From Silene noctiflora (lineage: Eukaryota; Streptophyta; Magnoliopsida; Caryophyllales; Caryophyllaceae): a stretch of 38,130 nucleotides of DNA. The stretch covers positions 37,197 through 75,326 of the forward strand of contig VHZZ01001600.1 of assembly GCA_009801015.1 (NCBI GenBank). The letters are read 5' to 3'. Below the pieces are notes generated by a model. It was not told the origin of the DNA. It was given only the letters and a program-made list of their open reading frames with translations, and searched no databases. Shown here in pieces: positions 12,940 through 24,843 of this stretch (its first letter is position 1; each line of letters starts with the position of its first letter). The translations under genes were made by a program, and so were the position numbers.

Positions 12940-13413
12940 TAGGGTTAATAACCAGCCGAGCCGAAGCTTGACTTGCTTGGGTTGTGCTCAAAAAACAAAT
13001 CTCGAACTCATGCTGATCTCGGGTTTATACGAGTTTGATAAAATTGACTCATTATCATGCTCACGAGTTTTACCCGAGATCGAACTCAACTCGAGCCTAC
13101 ATATAATTGTTAAGTCATCAATTCTTTTTTTTTTTAATAGTTTAAATAACATGATTTCGAGATTAGATATAAAAATATTTAGCAAATCAATGAAGACATT
13201 TGATACGGTTATAGAAAGATATAATTCCTGACAATTTTTTTTATAAAAAGAGCAAAGTATTACTTTATTACACCAGTTCGAGCTACTCGCGAGTTTTTTT
13301 GAGTTGAGCCAATGTTTGTTCGGCTTAACTCGTTAAGTTATCAAGTCAAGCCCGAGTTCAAGCCAAGCTCACGCGAGTTGCTCGGGAGCCGCCATGTCTC
13401 ATTATCACCCCTA
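12940..13413 (-). mobile_element. hAT-like MITE, copy A (474 bp), in the reductase/MTR4 spacer
   Basis: The right end read on the minus strand starts taggggtgataatgagac; the left end starts tagggtta. Flanks are ctcgagac (12932-12939) and cttaagac (13414-13421), a possible eroded 8-bp target duplication with 6 of 8 matches, as expected for hAT insertions. The interior is dense in gagctcgagc/actcgtta phrases plus an AT-rich centre. A diverged second copy is at about 31855-32337. No transposase is encoded. Confidence 0.55.
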
Positions 13414-13520
13414 CTTAAGACGGTGTTAAATGAGATTTGTTTTCTTAGGTTGGAAATGATGATTGTGATGAAGTATGTGGCTTATTTTAAAATGAGTATA
13501 TCTCTTGAAATACCGTCTTA
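13414..13520. repeat. Small inverted-repeat (MITE-like) segment with agacggt ends
   Basis: Starts cttaagacggtgttaaatga and ends near taccgtcttattcttaa, so the outer agacggt(g/a)tt sequences are inverted copies about 90 bp apart. It abuts the hAT-like copy A. The TIRs are short and the family is not identified. Confidence 0.35.
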
Positions 13521-13799
13521 TTCTTAAAATGTGTAAGACATGTCATTAACTACCTAGAAGCTAACCATGTTTTCGCATTGGTAAAGATAAAAAATGTATG
13601 AGAGAACAAATGGTGATTGAGATAATCACCAATTACAATTCACATAAGATATAAGACAAATAAAATATATAATATATAAAGATAATAAGATGAATAATTA
13701 TGTATCTAAAATTGAATTATGTGTTTTAGTTAATCACAGTCAATTTTCGGGTATCAAATCCCCTTTTTCGGTGAGCAATTGACAGTTTTTTCGTCAATT

Positions 13800-14240
13800 A
13801 GGGCGATAACTAAGGGGCTTAATGGTACATAGGGGGTATTTGGTACTCTTGCAAAAAAAAAAAATGCATATTAGGGAATTTTAACATATTTGACCAATTA
13901 TTAGGTTGTTTGACATGTTTGATAAATAACATATTGAAATAGTATATTTAGTCCTAATCTAATATTTTATAATATGCTGCTCCACTCAGCATATTCTACC
14001 AGTAATTAGGAAAAAATGTGTTCACCCTTTTACCCCTTAAGAAATATTAACCCTACCTTCATTTTAGAGTCAATAATTTATTCATGTCCTTAAATATCAT
14101 TTTACAAAGAATTGAATAATTTGCTAATTATCAAACATTTTTAACAAAATCCGCGAATCGAATATACTAGTCAAACATGTTAACAAATTATGCTAATTAT
14201 AATCGGCCTGTTAAAATTTTTGGAGAATATTTACTATTTT
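13800..14240. repeat. AT-rich degenerate inverted-repeat region
   Basis: The left part contains ttttaacatatttgacc and catgtttgataaataa. The right part, on the opposite strand, contains ttttaacaggcc, acatgtttgacta and aatgtttgataattag, giving a loose inverted structure of about 400 bp. The phrase gggggtatttggtactc near 13829 resembles a Tourist/Harbinger MITE end, but no partner was found. This fills most of the MTR4 upstream region. Confidence 0.35.
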
Positions 14241-14599
14241 TCTCAAAAAATAAAGATAAACAAATGACCGAGACGAAGATAATTTAGTATAGGGGGATTT
14301 ACACAAAGTAACAAGAAGTCGACAATCATATAACTCAACTCGTTTTGTAATCCCAACCCGTTTTTTTTTCGGGGTACTGAAGACAATTTAATTGGTTGAC
14401 TCCTCCCAAGTTTGGCTTTTGCATTCGCAAGAGTCAAGAATCCATCCCCTAATCACTTGTTTAAGAGATGAGAGCCTTACCACTCGCACTGACCAATTTT
14501 GATAAACCGTTTTTTATTAAAACGTAACCAATCTAACCCGTTTGACTTGATGACTAAGTTGACAAGTTACATGAGCTAAGCCGGCCATAAACCTAGTTA

Positions 14600-14820
14600 C
14601 ACTTTACACAAAACCTTCCTCCGCCATACGACCTTCCTCGGCCTCCTCCTTTCGCAACCCTCTCTTCCACTTCAGTCCCAATCCATCAAAATCCCCAAAT
14701 TCAACAAAAACCCTAAAAAATTGATCCGAATATCTTCAAAATCACATATTTAACGTCTTCCCGTCATCCTGCTGATACATTACCTGTTAATTTGAACCCC
14801 AGAAAGCTCAGAATTTTAGA
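14600..14820 (+). promoter_or_regulatory. MTR4 5' leader with pyrimidine patch and telo-box
   Basis: The 220 bp before the MTR4 ATG contain a C/T-rich stretch (14626-14672), typical of plant core promoters or leaders, and aaaccctaa at 14708-14716, the plant telo-box. Telo-boxes are common in promoters of ribosome-biogenesis genes, which suits MTR4. No ATG occurs between about 14600 and the start codon. The transcription start is not defined by sequence alone. Confidence 0.5.
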
Positions 14821-17800
14821 ATGTCTGGAAATAACACACCTTTGAGTTCAGTAAAGAGGAAATCAATGGAAGAAAGTGACCCCAGTACAACAATGGAGTC
14901 TAACTCACCTCCACAAAAAATTCACAGAGAAAACGACGATAACAACAACAGTATCCATGAAAATGATGCTAACAATATAGCTTGTTTTCATGATGTTTCT
15001 TACCCTGAGGGGTATACTCTTCCTTCGCCGCCGTCGTCGTCTTCTTCCAATAATGGAATTGGCCCAGCTAAGGAATTCCCATTCACTCTTGACCCTTTTC
15101 AAGCTGAAGCTATTAAGTGCCTTGAGCATGGAGAATCTGTCATGGTATAATTTTTGAAAAAATGTGTTTTGATATGATATTGTGTTATTGGGAGGATATA
15201 GTTGGTGTTATTGATGTGGGTTATTAATAATTTCTCACTCCGTGTCAATCATTTGTTTACCTTTGATTAAAATATCGCTCACAAAGAGTAAACAAATGAT
15301 CGAGAGGGAGGGAGTATATGCCTTACTTTGAAAGTCCATGTCTTTTGTGAATAACAACGACATTACCTAGTGTCTCAAGGGCTCCGGCAAATTGTGGGGA
15401 GCCTTAGTCCTATGTTTGCAATACACTATGACTGTTTCCGAATGACTCAAACTAACAATTGCACTGAGTATTGCATCAAGTAAATGTTATTTCACTATAC
15501 AAAAGAAATGCAGCTAATTTAGTGAGCCACTGGCTTTTGGCTCCATTGGAAAGTGAGCACTCGTGTTTTTTTCGGAGTAGGGTAATCCATCTGCTGACTT
15601 GTTTCTGTTTATTTTGAGTAAAGAGATTCAGAACTTAGCTAAAGATTTGAATGAATTAATCCGACTATGTTTACTCGAGAAAGCTTGTTACTTGCTAAAA
15701 TATCATTTCCTCCCACTTAGTAAGGTTATCTTTTTGTCTACCCCTTTCCAATTTTGAAGTTACTTAGTCTACAAAGTGAAGAAATTGACAGACCAAATGG
15801 AATGATGGTCATTTTGTCTCAGATGGAGGGAGTATTGAGAGCCGGTGCAGATTGTAAATAGTTTTATGCGGCTGTGGTGGCAAATTTTTATTGGATGTTA
15901 GCTCCTGCTTGAACCATGGAGCGAGGTTTTGGCTGTTGGAGTTGTCGTTTTTTTGGTTAAGCTACAAGGCTGTTGTATTTTTTATTTCTCGTGGCTTGTT
16001 TGTTAAATTTTAGAATGGCCTAACTTCATTTTAGTGTCCAGCTAATAAATTTTTGCTATTCATTTGTCGAGGCCAAAGTCGTGTGACCAAACTTCAACAT
16101 TCCTTTTGATGAGTTACATATTTTACTGTTACTTATTACGGAGTATGCATTTTGATTTGCATGGTTTGACGAAACAGAAGGTGGTTTGACGAGACATAAG
16201 ATGGTTTGATAAAACTTTTGAATCATAGCTAACTAATAAGATCTTGTTGCCAGGTATCTGCCCATACGTCAGCTGGAAAAACAGTTGTTGCATCATATGC
16301 TATCGCTATGTCATTGCGCAACAAGCAAAGAGTGATATACACTTCGCCTATCAAGGCACTAAGCAACCAGAAATATCGCGAATTCAAAGAAGAGTTTTCA
16401 GATGTTGGGTTGATGACGGGAGATGTTACCATTGATCCTAATGCTTCTTGCTTGGTAACTCTTGCTGGCCATTGTTATATGTTCAAGGTGTACCTTTAGT
16501 TTAGCCTAACCGATTTGTAAATCATACTTTAATCTAGGTGATGACAACAGAAATTTGGCGGACTATGCAATATAAAGGATCAGAAGTTACGAGAGAGGTG
16601 GCATGGGCAATATTTGATGAGGTTCATTATATGCGGGATAGGGAGCGTGGTGTGGTGTGGGAAGAAAGCATAGTAATGGCTCCAAAGAACTCTCGATTTG
16701 TGTTCCTTTCAGCCACTGTGCCTAATGCTAAGGAGTTTGCAGATTGGGTTGCAAAGGTAGTTGTTCTCCATTTCTTTTTCTATCCTTGTTAGTTCTGTTT
16801 TCATGTTACTGTGTAATGCATCGTTTTTGTTTGTTTCATGATTTGTCCATGGATAGGAAGTATTGGAGTCTCGAATCTTAGTCTTTCTCTAGGAACGGTC
16901 ATCTATGTGACTTGAATCATCATATATTTGTGGTAGTCACGTTTCTTGCACTTTCCCGCATTGTTTTCTTGTATTGCTTCATGTCACATTATTTTTCTTT
17001 TAAAACGAATAGGTTCCACTGAGTTAGATTTATGGTGTAGTCCTGATGGTTGTGTTGCATATTTTAGCATCAATAATTTGTGTTCCATCTTAATCTTCCG
17101 ACAATATGATGATTCGACATGTTATGTGTACGTCAGGTCCACCAGCAGCCATGCCATATTGTTTATACAGATTACCGGCCAACACCACTTCAGCATTATA
17201 TTTTTCCATCTGGTGGTAAAGGCTTGTACTTGGTGGTTGATGAAAAGGCAAAATTCCGAGAAGACAGTTTCCAGAAAGCCTTGAATGCTCTTATCCCTGC
17301 TGCTGATGTTGATAGAAAGAAAAAGTGGCAGAAGGGTGTGGTGGTAGGTAAGTTGGGAGAAGAAAGTGATATATTCAAGCTGGTGAAAATGCTCATACAA
17401 CGTCAATATGACCCGATTATACTTTTTAGCTTCAGCAAAAGAGAGTGCGAATTTCTGGCCATGCAGGTAATGATTTGCCATGCTCTCCCAGTGACACACC
17501 CTCTTTTTGTCTTAATTTTATGTTTATATTTGTCTATAAAATAATATAGGAACTGTAGAGTTATGGCACTCTGTACATCAGGTAATCATCCTTATGTGTA
17601 CGTTAGAGCTGTTCAGAGGCAGAACATCCCATCTGACCCCTTTTCAACCCACTAGCCTGCATTTTTGTTGGCCACATCGCCAAAAAGGCCATGTTAGGCC
17701 CGACTTGCTTTCTAGTCAAGCAGTGCCAAGCCTGCTTCTTGTTTATGTATATGCCTCTGGATATCAGTTTGTTTAAGGTCATTTACAGAGTTACTTTGTA

Positions 17801-20800
17801 ATATTGATGACGTAATTGTCTTTTCTTAATGTCTGTTAGGGTTTTTATTTAAAATACACTAGGCGCTGACCTTGTTGAAGTCTGTCATTAGATTTACGTT
17901 ATTGAATGTTAATTTTTTTTTGCTTTTGTCATGGCACGGTCATCTATTCTGGCTATGGTACCTATCGGCTATCAGGGTTTGTGATGTTTTTTCTTTTGTG
18001 ACCTCTGTCAACTTTTAATGTGCTCCATCTACTTGCTGACTTCTAGATGGCAAGGATGGATTTGAATGGGGATGATGAGAAGGTGAATATAGAAACTATC
18101 TTCTGGAGTGCAATGGACATGCTTTCTGATGATGACAAGAAGCTACCTCAGGTAACCGTTCTTGTTTTAACTCTTGAGAGTAGTCACTAGTCAGGTAATC
18201 CTGGATTGTTTCTCTATATTATAGTTCGCCGGCTTACCAGTTACGCTGAATTTTTCTTTATTCTTTTGGGCTCCATATTGGTTGTGGACTTAAAGTTGCT
18301 TAAGAGGTTTGTATGGTCCTGCTGCTTTTCGTAATATTCTGTATCACATTACCACATCCTTGCAAGATAACATTTTCTTTTGGGTTCATAAAAAACATTG
18401 TGTAACGCGTGTCATATCAGGGGTTCATATGTTGGGTCGTTTCTTGGATAAGATTGGGGGTATCTATCTTGGGAAACTGATCACCCTGTTGTCCATGAAT
18501 GATGCAATATGAAAATTTTCCGCCCAGAGTAGAGCCTGGCCAGGGACTGTTCATTTCAGTCAAGATTGTGTGGATGGCACTTTGCTATCAGTTACATATA
18601 TACACTGCAAAATTGCGCTTTGTTGAAAAGAAATGTATTAGATGCATGCGCGTGAAATAAGGAGACTACATTGAATGAATCCTTATGAAGGAGATATGTC
18701 AGATGGCTCTGTTGTATTTGAAATTAGGAGGTTACATAATGACACATTGTTCAGGAGATAGCCGCAACGGTTTAATATATATCAAGTCATTTAGAATCTT
18801 TGCCCGTCATGGTTTGTGATAGTGTGAAACCTCAAAATATAAATGGTCACAACTGCAGTGATTTATTTATGAAGAACTTCACCTTACACCTAATTATCAA
18901 GTGAAAGGGTAACATTAAGTAAAATAAGCTTATTAGTAACCAATAGCCCATGTTCTATCATGTAACACGCAATGGCCATATTAATGTAATAATATGCGGC
19001 AAGATGTGACAAAATCTAAGTGCCAGAAAGACTGTTTGCCTATACACTGCAACTAAGACCTGATTTTATCGACATGCATTGGTTCATATTTCATTATAAC
19101 CGGGCTGCCAGCTTTAACTCAACATTGAGGTATACTGTGGTAGGGTCCAGATGTTTAATATATAGATACCTATCCTTACATGGTCATCGAATAAGGGTAC
19201 CCTTCGAATAATGGCATCTGCAGATATATGGTAACCTATTCACTGCACATATCATATTTTGTTGACCTGTAAATCATTTTCACTGTATCGCTGGTCCTAT
19301 GTGTCTCTGTATTGATGTCTTCCACCACCTGCACTGCATTTTGGTTTTTATTCGTTGCCTTAACCCTCTGCTCTTTGGAAACAGGTTTAGCTTTGTGGCT
19401 TGAGTATAATCTCTGTGCTTCTGGTTATTTGTAGGTTTCCAATATGCTGCCTCTCTTAAAACGTGGAATTGGCGTTCATCATTCTGGCTTGCTTCCAATT
19501 CTAAAGGAAGTTATTGAAATTCTATTTCAAGAAGGTCTCATTAAGGTAATACATCTAACTGCTTATTTGATGATTTTGCCAAGATCAAGCCGCTAGACAT
19601 GCCAACAACTACGGCATTAGTGATCAAGGTATTGAATGTGGGCAGCTGTACCCCATCATGATCATGAGTCATGACGATCAATATTCAGTATCATATTAAA
19701 TCTCATCTTCGGTCACATTTTGCGGCATCAGCTGTCGCAGCCTAATATTGCATAGATCGATACTGTATCTAATTGCAGTAAACATAAGGTAGCGGTGATT
19801 GTCAAAATCTTTATGGAAAGGTCACGTTTTGAGGTCACTGTCGTGATTTAATACTATGCTCATCAGACAGCAACGTCCGAGGTTCAGTGGTCAAGTATAG
19901 TGATTATATAACATGTTAAGTATGCAGGGATTACAATGTTAAATCTATCTTTACTGCCGTTTTTTTTTGGCTTGACGATGGAAGTATAATTCACATCTTT
20001 CGAAAGAAAAAATGGTTATGCGCAAGGGCTCGTGTAACTTGTGTACGGCACACTTTAAGGTCTTTGTATCATTACACTAGCTACAAACTACCTACTAGTA
20101 CTTCTTAAGACCTATTTCGTTATGCACTCTTGTAATATGTTTGAGTTAGATTTTTGATGTTAAGCAATGCTAAATTCTAGCAAATTTTCCCAGTGTTTGT
20201 TTGCTACAGAGACCTTCAGCATAGGTTTAAACATGCCTGCAAAGACTGTTGTGTTCACAAATGTCCGTAAGTTTGACGGTGACAAGTTCAGATGGCTATC
20301 CAGTGGAGAATATATACAAATGAGTGGGCGTGCCGGCCGTCGAGGTATTGATGAGCGTGGTATATGTATTCTGATGGTAGATGAAAAGATTGAACCTTCG
20401 ACCGCTAAAAATATGCTAAAAGGAAATGCTGATAGTTTGAACAGGTATGCTTGATTTTCTTGAGGCATGCATTCACAGCTAGATTTATTCGTTGCATGCC
20501 ATTTTTTACGTGACATCCTGCTCTTATGGACCCCCTTTTATGCGAATTACTTGCATGGTGTGTACAAAACTCTATATTTTTCTGGTTCTTCTAATTCTTT
20601 TATCCCGTCCTTCCCTTTGCTCCATTATTCCTATTTTACATGCAAGCTCTCTTTAAAATCCAAAAAAGTCGGTATTTTATTTTAGAAACTCATTTCGCAA
20701 AAAAGTCATGCCTCATGTGCATGAAATACGATGTGAAGATGGTTTTGTGGCCTTATTACTTTAGCGTGTCCTGTACGTTTTAAATTAAACTTCGCTGACT

Positions 20801-23800
20801 CTACTTTTGTTGTATACCAGTGCGTTTCATCTCAGCTACAACATGCTTTTGAACCAAATAAGATGTGAAGATGGTCACCCTGAAAATTTACTTCGTAATT
20901 CATTCTATCAATTTCAATCAGATCGAGCCATTCCTAATCTTGAGGTTAGTTTTAACTAAAGGTATGACTAATGAGGTAGCTCTGTCTGGATTCGCTTTTC
21001 TGATATTTCACATTGTTTTGCAGCGGCAAACTAAACAACTTGAAGAAGAAAAAAATTCGATCATCATCGAAGAAGAAGATAGCTTGAAGAATTATTACTC
21101 TTTGATTGAGCAGTATAAAACTTTGAAGAAAGATGTCCGAGATATCACTTTCTCCGCGAAGTACTGCTTGCCTTTTTTGCAGCCTGGAAGACTTGTATGC
21201 ATTGAGCTCACGAGGACTGCTGAGGATCTGCCCTCTTTCTCCCTTGAAGGTCATGTGACTTGGGGTGTCATTATAAATTTTCAGCGGGTGAAGAGTTCTG
21301 CACAGGGTGAGTTTTTGTGTGTATTTGGTCAACAAAGTAATAATCATTTATTTATTTCAACTGACGGGAATTTTCTTTTAGATGAAGAAAGTAAAAAGCC
21401 GGAGGACGCAAATTATACTATCGATGTTCTAACGAGATGTATGGTGAGCAAAGAAGGCGGGGCAAAGAGAACAACAAAAATTATTCCACTTAAGAATCGA
21501 GGGGAGCCTCTTGTGGTTTCTGTCCCTATTTCTCAGGCAAGGTTATCTTATTGTTCCTATTTTCTGCTATTGTAGATTTGTACATGCCATATTTTTAGTA
21601 AGTTATTAGATACGGAGTATAAAATTTCTGTAGACAATATCCCGGTCTCGCAGGAGAATGAAAATATGGCATTTAGGTGGCCAAAATTGACATGACCTTC
21701 CACTTCTGATGGAGCTATTGCCTTCATCGGACTTGAGGGTTCTATTGCCAAAATTGACATGACCCTCCATTTCTGACAGGCTAAATCAAAATGATCCTCA
21801 ATACCCTATGCGCCCTTTAAATTCATGTGGTATTAAGGTTTAGTTTGAAAAAATCTCTCTTGTTGCAAAGGAAAGACAATGTATCAATGTATTTCGGACC
21901 CTTTAACTTGCTTGGACCGGGAGCCTTTTTAGATGCATGGGGGCAGTAATAAACTGATTATGATGATTTCGCTGTAGGAATTTACAATATTAAGTGGCTA
22001 ATGGTTTCACTGTTATATGTTGCTTTAGTACATGATAGTACAATATCACTTGCAAGCCTTCCTCATTAGTTAAGGTCGTAGTCTACTGAGAATGATAATG
22101 CCATCAAATAGGCATTAGATTCTCAGCCTGCAGAGGACTCGTGGTGCTTTCTACTGTATGAAGAGATCTTGCAGTAGTTCACCCATTTTGTCATTCCTCG
22201 TTTGAAAGGCAAAGGGAATGTGGCTTAATTCTTATGAATTTCACTTGCTATAGGTCTATAGCTTGAGTAGCATACGAGTTATCATATCCAAGGATCTTCT
22301 GCCATTGGAGGCTAGAGAAAACACATTGAAGAAGGTTTCAGAAGTTCTTTCCAGATTCTCTAAGGAAGGAGTTCCACTGCTAGATCCTGAAGAAGACATG
22401 AAGGTAAATTCATTGAAGTGTCCTCCTTTTCTCTTCTCTCGTTGCAGGTTAAAAATCTTACAATATTCATTTTCTATTCTTCAGGTTCAGAGCAGCTCTT
22501 ATCGGAAGGCTGTGCGTAGAATTGAAGCTTTAGAGAGCTTATTTGACAAACATGAAGTTGCCAAGTCACCATTAATCGAGCAAAAATTGCAAATGCTACA
22601 TAAGAAGCAAGAGCTAGCAGCAAAGATTAAATCTGTCAAAAGACAAATGCGTTCTTCTACGGCGTTGGCATTCAAGGATGAGCTCAAAGCCAGAAAACGA
22701 GTTTTGAGGAGACTTGGGTAACACATCTTACCTAGCTGACCTTACTCAGATTTGTGTATAATCTGATCGTGTCCGGAGAATTAAGTGAACCCACAGTCCT
22801 GAAATGTGCATCACTTTACTTATCACAATATATTTTTAATGCATACACTGATTTCTGTGATTTGATGCTGTTGCAGTTACATCAGCAATGATGATGTTGT
22901 GGAGTTGAAGGGGAAGGTCGCCTGTGAAATTAGTAGTGCTGATGAGTTGACTTTGACCGAGCTTATATTCAGTGGTGTCTTTAAAGACATAAAAGTGGAA
23001 GAAATGGTGGCCCTTTTGTCTTGTCTTGTATGGCAGGAAAAACTTCAAGAGGCCCAGAAGCCTCGGGAGGAGTTGGAGCTGCTTTTTGTACAATTACAGG
23101 AGGCAGCTAGAAGGGTTGCCAAGGTTCAACTTGACTGCAAGGTAGCTTTAATGTTATCTATCTGCAGTAGTGAAAATATCTTCCTTGCCTGAATACGAAA
23201 AAAAAAAACCTTTTTATACTTGTTAGAATTATGCTACATAACTTCACTGGATCGTTTTAGTGATTTTATTGGATTGTTAATGCTATTTTATTTGATTTAG
23301 GGAAGGGTGAACATATAGAAAAGAAAAGCAACATGGCTCACTAAACCACATTTGCTTTTATCTTTTGAATTAGTCTGTGGAAGCAATTCTTATTAAGTTT
23401 TCACTATGTTTTATCTTGGAAACAACCTGTCTGTGTTTCAAATGGGCATGGCTGCAATGCTGCATCATCCAAACTAAACCCAGCAAATGTGTTATTTGGA
23501 TTGTTTTCGGGTCGATCATTTACGCATGGTGTCAAAATGGGCATGGCTGCAATGATATGGTGTCATTTTGGGTCCAATATGGTTGGCTTTTGAGTCTTTT
23601 TAGGTGGGGTGATTATGGGTGGGTCATTCTTGGATATTTCTGGTCATGATATTAAGGTTTCATTTCAAATCGATCATTTTGGGGCTGGACGTTTCTGGTG
23701 CAGTGTTATTGTGTCAGGCTGGCTTTTTGGGTCTTCGGGTGAATATGATGTGTGGGTTGTTTTGTGACATTTCGGGCCATGGCTGATGACTATCAAGATT

Positions 23801-24450
23801 TTTGTTCTAAATGAGTCGTTTTGAGCCATTCTGGTTCGTTTCCACGTCGAAGACGGTTTTGTACTTTTCGAGTCCTGCTTGGGTTTGGTTTGGGTTACGC
23901 ATGTTAGTTTGTCAGGTCTAATCTAAACCATCTTACCATACCATTGGTGGGAACATTTGAAACACAGGGATGTTGTTATTCTCCAGCTGCAAACAACTTA
24001 TGAATTCTATCTGCAAGATTTGCATGCTAATTAATTGTTCAAAAGTGACTCACTACTTGATCCGTTAATCCCAGAAAGTGCTTCTTTTGCTTCTGTAACT
24101 TTTGTATCATCAGAAATTTTATCATGCTGCCCGGAAAAATGCTAACTTTGCCTTTGCTTACGATGTGGTAGGTAGAAATTGACGTTGAGAATTTCACAAG
24201 CTCATTCCGGCCTGATATCATGGAGGCGGTGTATGCTTGGGCCAAAGGATCTAAATTTTACGAGATAATGGAAATCACCCAAGTATTTGAGGGAAGCTTG
24301 ATTAGGGCTATAAGGAGATTAGAAGAAGTCCTACAACAACTTATTCAAGCGGCCAAATCTATCGGAGAATCAGAGCTAGAATCCAAGTTTGAAGAAGCTG
24401 TCAATAAGATCAAGAGGGATATTGTTTTCGCTGCATCACTATACTTGTAG
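14821..24450 (+). CDS. MTR4: MTR4, DExH-box RNA helicase of the nuclear exosome, 14 exons
   Basis: Exons: 14821-15144, 16254-16454, 16538-16756, 17137-17466, 18047-18151, 19435-19545, 20194-20444, 20821-20944, 21024-21306, 21382-21536, 22254-22403, 22485-22717, 22877-23141, 24172-24450. Total 3030 nt, 1009 residues. It unwinds RNA 3'-5' and feeds it to the nuclear exosome, with a role in rRNA maturation (family knowledge). Visible parts: acidic, Ser/Asn-rich N-terminus with VKRKSMEES; Walker A AHTSAGKT (111-118); DEVH (202-205); SAT (233-235); motif [12 protein letters not shown] (472-481); arch/KOW insertion from about 556 to 800; C-terminal DSHCT helical domain from about 830, ending VFAASLYL. 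The N-terminus and full-length similarity fit Arabidopsis MTR4 (988 aa) better than its paralogue HEN2 (from memory). All junctions are GT-AG except intron 10, which best reads as GC-AG. No in-frame stop or lost motif was seen. Confidence 0.96.
15234..15316. mobile_element. Stowaway-like MITE in MTR4 intron 1
   Basis: Ends are ctcactccgtgtcaatc and, inverted, tactccctccctctcgatc. Inner arms catttgtttac and gtaaacaaatg are perfect inverted copies. The length of about 82 bp, ctccctccgt-type ends and a TA at the right edge are Stowaway features. Confidence 0.75.
15710..15834. repeat. Degenerate Stowaway-like segment in MTR4 intron 1
   Basis: The right end read on the minus strand is tactccctccatctgagac, a good Stowaway terminus. 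The left end ctcccacttagtaagg is weaker. It contains gttatctttttgtc, frequent in such elements. Boundaries are uncertain. Confidence 0.4.
16161..16220 (+). repeat. Three imperfect 20-bp tandem repeats in MTR4 intron 1
   Basis: Units at 16161-16180, 16181-16200 and 16201-16220 share the pattern (a/g)tggtttgacga(a/g)aca, the third more diverged. They end about 33 bp before the exon 2 acceptor, close to the expected branch-point zone. Confidence 0.8.
21537..22253 (+). other. Probable GC-AG intron (MTR4 intron 10)
   Basis: Exon 10 ends in ctcag and the intron begins gcaagg, a known non-canonical GC donor context (CAG|GCAAG). It ends tatag before gtctatag. This joins SQ to VYSLSSIRV in phase and keeps the same spacing as the remembered Arabidopsis SQIKSLSS block. 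A GT donor 5 nt later (gttatc) with an acceptor 8 nt later also stays in frame but shortens the protein by one residue. Confidence 0.65.
23142..24171 (+). other. Long MTR4 intron 13 with G/T-rich repeat-like insert
   Basis: Between about 23430 and 23900 the DNA is unusually G/T-rich, with recurring ggtcgatcattt, tttgggtc and gggtttgg phrases. A 20-bp segment, aaatgggcatggctgcaatg, occurs at 23440-23459 and again at 23535-23554. This looks like an inserted, decayed element, but no ends or coding sequence could be recognised. Confidence 0.4.
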
Positions 24451-24843
24451 TGCATTCGGCTCGAAACGGGAAGGATAGGAACTGTGTCCTTCAGTTAGCA
24501 TTTGGCCTTCACCTTCATCCTTCCCAACAATTTTGTATGAAAAGTCTGTTTAGATTGTACCATGACATCATTTTTTTATGGATTAATTTGTATCTTAGTC
24601 TCGCTTATACGGAGTAATTTAATTACCAGTCATTCTTCTCTATTGATCTGAATCAATCCAAAAATATTTCAGCTTCGAAATGAATTCGTATTTATAATAC
24701 AGAGTATATAATTCAGATATTCATATTACATGCTGATAAAACCAGACAATATATTTTCTACTTTATCAAACAGTATATGCGATAGCCATACATCCATACA
24801 ATAACGGGATCAATTTCAAATCCTAGGGCCGCTCCTGTTAGCA
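24451..24843. other. Convergent 3' flanks of MTR4 and the proline-rich gene
   Basis: The MTR4 3' UTR (minus-strand gene's 3' flank at the other end) is AT-rich. It includes ttgtatgaaaag near 24533 and a tacggagta scrap near 24608, probably a MITE end remnant. No additional gene or clear terminator signal was seen. Confidence 0.4.

Noticed and set aside
12803-13231. Plus-strand open frame of 142 codons
   Set aside because: Antisense to reductase exon 1 and running into the hAT-like repeat; no protein-like features.
17545-17780. Plus-strand open frame in MTR4 intron 4 with histidine- and proline-rich reading
   Set aside because: Family alignment goes directly from LAMQ to MARMDL, the frame has no recognisable domain, and it lies between well-formed splice sites.
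20865-21575. Long plus-strand open frame of 236 codons
   Set aside because: It is MTR4 exon 9 and exon 10 read through the introns on each side; homology starts only at 21024 and breaks at 21306.
24172-24180. Second acceptor 4 nt into MTR4 exon 14 (gtag followed by gtag)
   Set aside because: Use of the second AG would shift the frame and destroy the conserved VEIDVE C-terminal block.
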